54,999 nucleotides of DNA, taken from positions 1 to 54,999 of the forward strand of contig NZ_JANXWD010000025.1 in NCBI RefSeq assembly GCF_025351295.1. The letters run 5' to 3'. The notes beneath the pieces are model-generated. The model did not search any database. It was not told the DNA's origin and saw nothing but the letters and a program-made list of their open reading frames with translations. Shown piece by piece: positions 36,942 to 45,114 of the stretch (positions within the stretch are counted from its first letter, which is position 1; each line of letters starts with the position of its first letter). The position numbers were made by a program, and so were the translations under genes. The stretch is from Phenylobacterium sp. GTDB lineage: Bacteria; Pseudomonadota; Alphaproteobacteria; Caulobacterales; Caulobacteraceae.

Positions 36942-36973
36942 TGGGCCAGGTCTCTTCGCGGTGTTTCGTTCGT

Positions 36974-37054
36974 GGGGCGGAGGCAAGAACCCCTGGATCG
37001 CCCGGCCGCGAAAATGCGCGTGCCTAGAGAGGCGCCCAGGGGCGGCTAAGCCCC
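36974..37054 (-). promoter_or_regulatory. Candidate leuA attenuator hairpins
   Basis: On the minus strand a first hairpin GGGGC-ttagcc-GCCCC (37039-37054) lies inside the leader ORF. The segment CCCCTGG (37036-37042) is complementary to CCAGGGG (36990-36996), and that segment can also pair within GGGG...CCCC at 36974-36993. These overlapping options are the mutually exclusive hairpins expected of attenuation. A T-run is weak (TTTT near 37011-37014), so the exact terminator is uncertain. The ribosome stalled on Leu codons would choose between the forms. Confidence 0.5.
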
Positions 37055-37092
37055 AGCGAGACAAGAAGCAGGCTGTCGAGCCGCGTGCGCAT
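37024..37092 (-). CDS. leuL: leuA leader peptide (22 residues, Leu-rich)
   Basis: The minus strand reads ATG then MRTRLDSLLLVSLGLSRPWA followed by PL and TAG. Seven of 22 residues are leucine (positions 5, 8, 9, 10, 13, 15, 22), with three in a row. It lies 82 bases upstream of the leuA start and overlaps the first attenuator hairpin, as leader peptides of leu operons do. It has no ribosome binding site but the ATG is about where transcription should begin, so it is probably translated leaderless. Confidence 0.75.
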   Translation of the reverse strand: MRTRLDSLLLVSLGLSRPWAPL

Positions 37093-37099
37093 GGGGGCG

Positions 37100-37128
37100 T
37101 CTCTACCGAAACAGGGGCAGTGTCGCAA
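37100..37128 (-). promoter_or_regulatory. leuL-leuA promoter
   Basis: A -35 TTGCGA (37123-37128) and a -10 TAGAGA (37100-37105) are 17 bases apart on the minus strand. Seven bases separate the -10 from the leader ATG, so the A of that ATG would be the first or second transcribed base. This is the arrangement of leaderless leader peptides described for some alphaproteobacteria (for example TrpL of Sinorhizobium). Confidence 0.55.
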
Positions 37129-37173
37129 GCATCTTGCGCGCGGCGCGCGCTTTGAGCGCAGCCTGGGAATATT

Positions 37174-38359
37174 CTACCGCCGGGGCGGCGCGGCGCGGTC
37201 GGCTGCGCGCTGGCAGTCGATGGGATGGGCCGGATCGCGGCGGAAGTCCGGCCAGACGCCGCGCCTGCGCCAGTAGTCCACCAGCCCTGCCCGCGCCGCC
37301 ACCGGCCAGAATCGCGGATCCTGCCGCACCGGGACCATCAGGGGTTCGAAGAGTAGTTGCCCGGTCGCTTCGGGGTCGAGCCGCGGGTCCGCCAATCCCG
37401 TGAAGGCGTCGTCGAGGCGGCCGAAGAGGACGTCGGCCATCACCAGATAGCGGGGGTACGTGGGGCGCAGCAGGTGCAGCGCCCGCGCCTGATCGGCGGC
37501 GGTCCTGGTCTGCCGCGCACGGAGGAAGGCCTCCAGGGACGCCACAGCCGGCTCCGACAGGTAGGGCGGCTTCTGCTCGGGATCGTGCAGGATCGTCAAC
37601 GCCCGCTCGGGCGATCCATCGATCGCCGACAGCTCGAACCGCCGCAATCGTGTCGACCAACCGTTCGGATGAAAGCGGAACGCCTTTGCGGCGACCTGCT
37701 CGGCCAGGTCGGGCCGACCGGCGTTGGACAGCGCGTGGATGTAGTTCTGCCCGATCGGTCCGGCCAGAGGGCGCAGGGCTATCGCGCGCTCGCATTAGTG
37801 CAGCGCCTCCGCCAGACCTCCGACCCCGGAGAGCAACTGGCACTCGCGCATGTTCAGGAACCCGTCGTCGGGATCGGCTCGCAGCCCGGCGAGCAGGAAA
37901 TCTTCGGCCTTGACGATATCACCCGGGCTCTCGAGCCGGGAGGTCTTGTACAACGTGTCATAGGCCGCACCAGAGGTCGCCGGATCGAGCCGCATCGCCT
38001 CGCTCGCCTCGCTACGGAGCCGCGCGAGCACCTCCTTTCGGGCATCACTCCTCATGGACTCCGCGAGACTGGCGAGGTTGATCGCCAGAACCGCATGCCC
38101 CTGAGCGAACCGGGGGGCCCGGGCCACGACCTGCTCGAAGGCCCGCAACGCCTCGTCGGTCGCCAGCTGCTGGGGGGACTGGGTGGCGTTCTCGCCCTTG
38201 ATGAACAGCGCCGTGGTCTGAGGGTCGAGCTTCTGCCCGGGGCTGCTCGAACGTGTCCAAGGCCGCCTTGATCGAGTTGGCGGCGGCCACGGCGACGGCG
38301 TCGCGTAGGGCCGCCTCGTCCGCGACCGGCCGCTCGTGACCGCGGCCTACCAAGGCCAT
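37174..38359 (-). pseudogene. Pseudogene of a TPR-type protein (CadC/adenylate-cyclase-associated type)
   Basis: The minus strand holds three pieces of one protein. 38359 to about 38240 reads VADEAALRDAVAVAAANSIK, then a frame shift near 38240. In the second frame the protein goes on (SPGQKLDPQTTALFIKGENA...) to a TAA at 37795-37797. After the stop the same frame goes on without a break (CERAIALRPLAGPIGQNYIH...) to the true end at 37174. The helix-rich, Ala/Leu/Arg-rich makeup and the GLVDYWRRRGVWPDF end match the TPR part of winged-helix or cyclase-linked proteins. The N-terminal domain is missing. It is not translatable as one chain. Confidence 0.75.
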
Positions 38360-38462
38360 CAGGCCGAGGTCGCTACGCGCTAGCCGTTCCGAGGCGGTAC
38401 TCCCCGCAGCGCCTCGGTCTGGTCAACCTGGAGGCCGCGTCCCCGGCGCGTCCTCCCTTTTT

Positions 38463-39080
38463 TCACCCCACCTCCGCTGCGAGCACCCGCGCCACCGCAG
38501 GTCGCGCCCGGATCCGCTCGCGGTACGCGTGGACCTTGGCGAAGCGCCGGGGATCCACCCCGTCGCCCTCCAGCCAGTCGGCGAGTGTGAACAGGTAGGC
38601 GTCGCAGATCGAGAAGTCGTCGCCGAGGACGTACGGCCCTTTCAGCAGGGTGTCCTCGATGAGCTGGAAGCAGGCGGTCGCGTTCTCCGCGACCTTAGCC
38701 GTCATATCGGCGAACGAGCTCTGCTGGGTGGCCCAGCGATAGCCGCGGTGCTTGTGGGCATGGGCGACGTGGACTGTGGAGGCCAGGTAGCTGTTGAACG
38801 CCTGCGCCTGGGCGAATTCCCACGGGTCGGTGGGCGCCAGCTTCGCCTCCGGGTAGGCCTGGGCGATCCAGGCCAGGATGGCCGGCGTCTCGGTCAGCAC
38901 GCCCTGGTCGGTGACGAGCGCCGGGACGCGGGCCTTCGGATTGATGGCCAGGTACTCCGGCGTCCGCTGATCGCCCTCTCGGGTGTTGATCCGCACGGCC
39001 ACATAGTCGGCCCCCGCCTCCTCCAGCGCTATATGCGACGCCAGTGAGCAGGAGCCGAGGCTGTAGAACAGCTTGATCAT
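38463..39080 (-). CDS. Glutathione S-transferase (beta class-like)
   Basis: A 205-residue GST. The thioredoxin-like N-terminal domain begins MIKLFYSLGSCSLASHIALEEAG; a cysteine at position 10 is that of beta-class enzymes. The cis-Pro loop ARVPALVT and the TETPAILAWIA segment bind glutathione. The helical domain (about 90-205) carries the conserved GDDFSICDAYLF. It conjugates or reduces electrophiles with glutathione. The ATG at 39080 was chosen from homology. It lies next to decayed genes on both sides. Confidence 0.9.
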   Translation of the reverse strand: MIKLFYSLGSCSLASHIALEEAGADYVAVRINTREGDQRTPEYLAINPKARVPALVTDQGVLTETPAILAWIAQAYPEAKLAPTDPWEFAQAQAFNSYLASTVHVAHAHKHRGYRWATQQSSFADMTAKVAENATACFQLIEDTLLKGPYVLGDDFSICDAYLFTLADWLEGDGVDPRRFAKVHAYRERIRARPAVARVLAAEVG

Positions 39081-39115
39081 CGTGGTTTCCGCGGGCTGCA
39101 AGACGGCTTAGGCGG

Positions 39116-39361
39116 CTACTTGTCGCCGTACTTGGCGAGCAGCTCTGCCTTTTGTTTCTCAGCGCTTGCGACGACCTCGTCATGAGGCATCAACGCGCCG
39201 CGATCTGCAACGCCGATCCCTTCTTGGACCTTTGACCGAAACCACTCGTTGTAAGCCAGTGGATTCGCAACGAACTGAGACACAGACTTGCCCTCTCGTT
39301 GCGCCGTCTCTTGTAGCTATTTCGCCTCAGCCTCGGGACGCGTGATCGTCACCGTCTGCAT
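39116..39361 (-). pseudogene. Broken ParD/RelB-like antitoxin gene with internal amber codon
   Basis: The minus strand reads MQTVTITRPEAEAK, then TAG (39317-39319), then in the same frame LQETAQREGKSVSQFVANPL and on through NEWFRSKVQEGIGVADRG to the end HDEVVASAEKQKAELLAKYG. The pattern is that of antitoxins paired with RelE/ParE toxins, which end with a toxin-wrapping helix. No toxin gene follows: the next gene, 36 bases away, is a GST. The base composition is visibly richer in A and T than its surroundings, a sign of acquisition from elsewhere. The remaining 67 codons could restart at an internal codon, but this is doubtful. Confidence 0.65.
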
Positions 39362-39392
39362 GCCGCCAGGCTACGATGATCGACCGCCCTTG

Positions 39393-41433
<2,041 letters not shown>

Positions 41434-41437
41434 CCCG

Positions 41438-41836
41438 ATGGCGGCGCCGGACTCCAAGGTCGGCGCCGTCTTCGACGCCGTCGCGCCGGCCCAGCGGGCG
41501 GCGCTGCTGGCGCTGCGCGACCTGATCCTGCAGAGCGCGGCAGACGCGGGCGTGGACGTCGTCGAGACCCTGAAATGGGGCGAACCCGCCTATCTGCCCC
41601 TGAAGCCCCGCGTCGGAACCACGGTCCGGATCAACGCCGTGAAGGGCTCGGCGACCGGGTACGCCATGTACGTCAACTGCAAGACCACCCTGCTGGAGAG
41701 CTACCGCCACCTCTACGGAGACGCGCTCCGGTTCGAGGGCCAGCGCGCGGTGGTGTTCTCGACGGAGCGGCCGCTTCCCGAGGCGGCGCTCAAGCACTGC
41801 ATCGCCCTGGCCCTGACCTACCACCTCTCCAAATGA
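41438..41836 (+). CDS. DUF1801 family protein
   Basis: A 132-residue soluble protein of the DUF1801 (YdhG/YdeI-like) fold. The core LKWGEPAYLP and the later ALRFEGQRAVVFST segment fit the family. Its role is unknown. It follows the aminotransferase by four bases and is probably cotranscribed. A hairpin at 41843-41869 ends this unit. Confidence 0.82.
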   Translation: MAAPDSKVGAVFDAVAPAQRAALLALRDLILQSAADAGVDVVETLKWGEPAYLPLKPRVGTTVRINAVKGSATGYAMYVNCKTTLLESYRHLYGDALRFEGQRAVVFSTERPLPEAALKHCIALALTYHLSK

Positions 41837-41842
41837 CCCCTC

Positions 41843-41869
41843 CTCTCCCGCGCGAAGCGAGCGGGAGAG
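41843..41869. terminator. Bidirectional terminator between DUF1801 and the M28 peptidase
   Basis: CTCTCCCGC and GCGGGAGAG are perfect 9-base arms with loop GCGAAGCGA, between two convergent stop codons (41836 and 41878). The same CTCTCCC..GGGAGAG type is seen at 29945-29983. Confidence 0.7.
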
Positions 41870-41877
41870 ACGACCCG

Positions 41878-43236
41878 CTAAGGTTTCATCCCCGGGTTCC
41901 ATTCCGGCCGGAAGTCGCTGTTCAGCAGCCAGCCGATCGGGCCGACCAGCGACTGCACAACCTCGGCCATGAACGGCAGGTCCACGTGGGCCAGGTCGTC
42001 GGAGGGCTGGTGGTAGGTCGGCGGGATCGGCCAGGCGCTGATGGTCTGGGCGACCACGCCCTTGCGGGCCAGCTGGTAGTTGTCGGAGCGCTGGAAGAAG
42101 TTCTCCTGCGGATAGGCGTCGGGGTGGATCGAGGCGCCGTGGGCCTTGAGCGCCGGACCCAGGGTCGACCGCTCCCAGCCGGTCAGCATCAGCGCCTTGC
42201 GGTCGGCCGGATCGGGCACGCCGATCATCTCGAACTCCAGGTTGGCCACCAGGTCGGTCAGGGGCGTCGAGGGATGAGCCAGGAAGTACTTGGCGCCATG
42301 GCCGCCCTCTTCCTCGCAGCCGAACAGGGCGAACTGCACGGTGCGCTTCGGCGCCTTGCCCGCCCCCAGGATGCGGGCGAACTCCAGCACCGCCGCCGTG
42401 CCCGAGGCGTCGTCGTTGGCGCCCGGATAGACCACCCCGCCGCGCACGCCCACGTGGTCGTAGTGGGCGGTCAGCAGCACGGCCTGGGTGTCGGCGTCCG
42501 GCGCCGTCCCATGGATCACCCCCAGGACATTGTAGGTGGTCCGGACCCCCGGCGCGCCGCGCGGGGCGGCTACCCGCGCCGCCTGGCCCTCCAGGCCGTG
42601 CAGCGCCACCATCGTCTCGGGCCGGGCGAACACCACCGTGCGCGGCGGCGGCCGGGCCCCCGGGGTTTCCGCGCCCATGACCTCGACGCCGCCCGGGCCG
42701 CGCTCGGCCAGCTGGACCCAGAGCTTCACGACGCTCTCCGGCGCCGGCACGATCACCGCCACGGCGCCGGCCCGGAAGAAGGTGTCCACCGCCTTGGGAT
42801 CGTAGGGGGCGTCATAGACCGCCACCCTGCCGGCCGCGGCGGCCGGGTCGGCCAGGCCCACGACCACCAGCGGGCCCTCAGCCAGCGGGGCCGGTTCCAG
42901 GGTCAGGATCTCGCCGCCCTGGACCATCCGCTGGCCACCGACCTCCAGCGTCGGCGGCGCGGCATAGGTCGGGAGCCGGAATTCGACCGGCTGCAGATAG
43001 GCCCCGCCCTCGCCGGCGCCCCGGGCCCGGGCCGCCTTCAGCTGGTCGGCGACGAAGCGGGCGGCGGCGTTCTCGTCCGCCGTGCCGCACGACCGGCCGC
43101 GCATCTCCGCCGACGCCAGATGCGCCATGTTGGCCCTGACGCATTCGGCGCAGACCTTGGGCGTCGCCGCGACCGACGACGCGGCCGGCGCCACCGCGAC
43201 GGCGAGCGCCGCAACGAGCGAAAGCAATGACTTCAC
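41878..43236 (-). CDS. M28 family zinc aminopeptidase, exported
   Basis: A 452-residue peptidase with a Sec signal peptide (MKSLLSLVAALAVAVAPAASSVA). The two-zinc site of M28 is present: HYDH, GANDDASG, CEEEGG with its catalytic glutamate pair, the NLEFEMIG segment and the final YHQPSDD histidine. A protease-associated-like insertion lies in the first half. It removes N-terminal residues from peptides in the periplasm. The ATG at 43236 gives the signal peptide. It is transcribed toward the aatA-DUF1801 unit and ends at a shared terminator. Confidence 0.92.
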   Translation of the reverse strand: MKSLLSLVAALAVAVAPAASSVAATPKVCAECVRANMAHLASAEMRGRSCGTADENAAARFVADQLKAARARGAGEGGAYLQPVEFRLPTYAAPPTLEVGGQRMVQGGEILTLEPAPLAEGPLVVVGLADPAAAAGRVAVYDAPYDPKAVDTFFRAGAVAVIVPAPESVVKLWVQLAERGPGGVEVMGAETPGARPPPRTVVFARPETMVALHGLEGQAARVAAPRGAPGVRTTYNVLGVIHGTAPDADTQAVLLTAHYDHVGVRGGVVYPGANDDASGTAAVLEFARILGAGKAPKRTVQFALFGCEEEGGHGAKYFLAHPSTPLTDLVANLEFEMIGVPDPADRKALMLTGWERSTLGPALKAHGASIHPDAYPQENFFQRSDNYQLARKGVVAQTISAWPIPPTYHQPSDDLAHVDLPFMAEVVQSLVGPIGWLLNSDFRPEWNPGMKP

Positions 43237-43336
43237 CGGAACCTCGGCCTGAGGCGGCCGAGGACTCCGGCGCGCGGGTCAGCCTTCTAGCGGCCCGCCA
43301 GGGGGTGCGCCAAGCGCCGCTTGTCGCGAAGTCAGG

Positions 43337-43573
43337 TCAGTGCTTCTCGCGCCAGCCCGCCTTGGCGGCGTCCTTGGTCAGGTTCAGGCAGAGCTTGTCG
43401 TCCATGATGGTCTCGACCCAGGTGATCGGGATCAGGTGGTGCCGGAAGCCCGAGCCCAGGTCCATTTTGCTGAGCTCGATCTGGCCGCCGTCGACATGGT
43501 CGACCTTGCCCACGTGGCCGCCATCGGACCCGATGACTTCCATATGCTCGCGAATTTGAGAGGCCTGGATCAT
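43337..43573 (-). CDS. DUF2171 family protein
   Basis: A 78-residue protein starting MIQASQIREHMEVIGSDGGHVG. The segments SDGGHVGKVDHVDG and the following IPITWVETIMDDKLCLNLT fit the DUF2171 family, a PRC-barrel-like small fold of unknown role, often linked to stress genes. The start at 43573 has a strong GATGAGGAG site; the frame stays open upstream to 43750 but crosses the divergent DUF4169 gene and lacks similarity. Confidence 0.85.
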   Translation of the reverse strand: MIQASQIREHMEVIGSDGGHVGKVDHVDGGQIELSKMDLGSGFRHHLIPITWVETIMDDKLCLNLTKDAAKAGWREKH

Positions 43574-43634
43574 AGTCGTCTCCTCATCGTAGCTTCTGAG
43601 GACGGGGTAACGAACGCGAGGCGTTGAGGTTTCT

Positions 43635-43808
43635 ATGGCCGAGCCGATCAATCTCAACAAAGCGCGCAAAGCCAGGGCGAAGACGGCCGGCCAGACCGAG
43701 GCCGCCGAGAACCGCATCCGCTTCGGCCGCGCCAAGGGCGAGAAGGCCATCGCGAAACTGGACGCCGAGCGGGTGAGACGCGACCTGGACGGGAAGAAGC
43801 GGGACTGA
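43635..43808 (+). CDS. DUF4169 family small basic protein
   Basis: A 57-residue protein, MAEPINLNKARKARAKTAGQ then TEAAENRIRFGRAKGEKAIA and a charged end. The NLNKARKA start and the ENRIRFGR segment are the DUF4169 signature. It is mostly one charged helix, strongly basic, and probably soluble. The function is unknown. It is read divergent from DUF2171 and overlaps the region upstream of it. Confidence 0.8.
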   Translation: MAEPINLNKARKARAKTAGQTEAAENRIRFGRAKGEKAIAKLDAERVRRDLDGKKRD

Positions 43809-43836
43809 CCCCGTCAGCTCCCCGCTTTCTATCCGG

Positions 43837-44619
43837 TCAGGCCGCCTTCGGGATCGCCCCGTTGCGGAGTTCGGCGGGGATGGCGTCGTAGATGTTGGCC
43901 GGAGTGATGCCCAGGCGCAGGCGCGCCGCGTCCATGGGCTCGGCCATCAGGCGTTCGTAGTCCTCACCCAGCAGCCAGTGGGCCGCCTTGCCGCGCTGGT
44001 AGCCCTGCCAGATGGCGCGAACCATCGGCTGGTCCGTCGCCTTGCGCGCCCGGCTGGCGGCGCCGAGCGCGATCAGCGCCCAGCCCAGGCCCCGGGTCTG
44101 GGCGTAGGAGAAGGCCACCAGGCAGGCCTCGCCCAGGGCGTCGCGGGAATAGCCGCTCAGCACGTGCCAGACGTCGTGGATGTCGCGGGTGCGACGTCCG
44201 AACCAGGCGTAGGGGTGCGGCTCGTCCACCTCCTTGATACCCGCGCGGCTGACGTCGGCCAGGCCGTCGGCCGAGAACCCGGCCTCGCGGATGAACCCGC
44301 GATAGGCGGCGCCGACACTGCCCGGCGGCAGGCTGTCCAGCCAGGCGTCGTCCATCAGCCTGGCGGCGAACTCCTTGCGCTCATAGGCCATCCGCCCGCC
44401 CTCGGCGGTGGCCAGCAGCTTGTGATAGCCCTTGGCCGTCGAGGCGCCGTTCAGCGCCCGCATGATCTCGAACACCTGGATCGTGTCGTCCTTGTCGGCC
44501 AGCAGCTTGCGCAGCGAGCTGAGCGCCCGGCCCCAGTCCAGCCTGGTCGACATCGGCCGCGGCGTCGGGCGGGCATCGGCGCCCTGGAAGCTGTGGGGGC
44601 TGTCGGCGGCCATGGTCAT
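43837..44619 (-). CDS. Coq4 family ubiquinone biosynthesis protein
   Basis: A 260-residue protein with the Coq4 zinc motif HDxxH-x11-E: His148, Asp149, His152 and Glu164 in HDVWHVLSGYSRDALGE. Coq4 proteins organise the ubiquinone-biosynthesis complex and have been linked to decarboxylation and hydroxylation at ring position C1. A possible role in quinone synthesis is therefore likely, with the bacterial function less certain. ATG 44619 follows AAGGA at eight bases; in-frame ATGs upstream overlap the palindrome at 44652-44675. It is divergent from a ribbon-helix-helix gene. Confidence 0.85.
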   Translation of the reverse strand: MTMAADSPHSFQGADARPTPRPMSTRLDWGRALSSLRKLLADKDDTIQVFEIMRALNGASTAKGYHKLLATAEGGRMAYERKEFAARLMDDAWLDSLPPGSVGAAYRGFIREAGFSADGLADVSRAGIKEVDEPHPYAWFGRRTRDIHDVWHVLSGYSRDALGEACLVAFSYAQTRGLGWALIALGAASRARKATDQPMVRAIWQGYQRGKAAHWLLGEDYERLMAEPMDAARLRLGITPANIYDAIPAELRNGAIPKAA

Positions 44620-44651
44620 CGCGGCAATCCTTACGAACGCTGTCCCTGTCA

Positions 44652-44675
44652 AAGATGACGCCCCCGTCATCTTTT
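44652..44675. promoter_or_regulatory. Perfect 9-base inverted repeat between the Coq4-like and RHH genes
   Basis: AAAGATGAC-gccccc-GTCATCTTT sits in the divergent region, 33 bases from the Coq4-like ATG and 49 bases from the RHH ATG. Ribbon-helix-helix regulators are dimers that bind such symmetric sites, so the neighbouring RHH protein is an obvious candidate. On the plus strand a run of T follows the second arm, so a terminator role is a less likely alternative. Confidence 0.5.
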
Positions 44676-44723
44676 TGCAAGAGGCTAGTTCTGGATAGCC
44701 GAACCTCGGTAAACAGCGGCCTT

Positions 44724-44948
44724 ATGCCGATCCTGAAAAAACGCTCCGTCCTGCTCTCCGGCCACGCCACCTCCATCGCCCTGGAGCCGGAATTCTGGGC
44801 CGTCCTCGACGCCATGGCGCAGGCCCGCACCGCCAGCCTCGCCGCCCTGATCGTCAGCATCGACCGCGGTCGGGGAGCGCGTCCCCTGGCCTCGGCCTGC
44901 CGGGTCGCCGCGCTGAAGCATGCGCAAACGCCCATCCCTCCTCTTTAG
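44724..44948 (+). CDS. Ribbon-helix-helix domain protein (RHH_4 family)
   Basis: A 74-residue protein, MPILKKRSVLLSGHATSIAL then EPEFWAVLDAMAQARTASLA and a basic end. SVLLSGHATSIALEPEFW and the final LASACRVAAL match PF13467 (RHH_4), small DNA-binding-like proteins common in alphaproteobacteria. It lacks the extended tail of antitoxins. The gene runs into the family A repeat, which supplies its last five codons and TAG stop. Upstream, a perfect inverted repeat lies between it and the Coq4-like gene. Confidence 0.78.
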   Translation: MPILKKRSVLLSGHATSIALEPEFWAVLDAMAQARTASLAALIVSIDRGRGARPLASACRVAALKHAQTPIPPL

Positions 44949-45073
44949 GGGAGGGTGGACGAAGCGTAGCCTCGGACGGGTGGGGAAGTCACGACCGGGC
45001 CCAGTGCTTGAGCCCGAGACCCCCACCCCGCTCGCCTGCGGCGAGTCGGCCCTCCCCTAAAGAGGAGGGATGG
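44932..45073. repeat. Long palindromic intergenic repeat, family A, copy 3
   Basis: Perfect 16-base outer arms (CCATCCCTCCTCTTTA and TAAAGAGGAGGGATGG) with inner arms GGGTGGGG and CCCCACCCC and the GCTCGCCTGCGGCGAG hairpin. It begins inside the RHH gene, whose stop codon is in it, and ends 41 bases before the helicase ATG. It is likely a mobile-derived, non-coding element. Confidence 0.85.
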
Positions 45074-45097
45074 CGCCCCTTAAGCCGCGAAACGTTT

Positions 45098-45112
45098 GTG
45101 CTACATATGTTC
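45098..45112 (+). promoter_or_regulatory. Near-match LexA (SOS) box upstream of pcrA
   Basis: GTGC-TACATAT-GTTC differs by one base from the alphaproteobacterial LexA site GTTC-N7-GTTC. It lies two bases before the helicase start codon, in a short AT-rich stretch (TTTGTGCTACATATGTTCC). Binding here would cover the start region. It is a candidate only. Confidence 0.4.
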
Positions 45113-45114
45113 CG

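Noticed and set aside
30006..38359. A polyketide or peptide synthase cluster around the LnmK-like fusion
   Set aside because: No ketosynthase, adenylation, thioesterase or phosphopantetheinyl transferase gene is found in the flanks; the neighbours are transporters, leuA and a pseudogene.
44652..44680. Inverted repeat plus T-run as a terminator on the plus strand
   Set aside because: There is no plus-strand gene just upstream that it could end (DUF4169 ends 840 bases earlier), so an operator is more likely.
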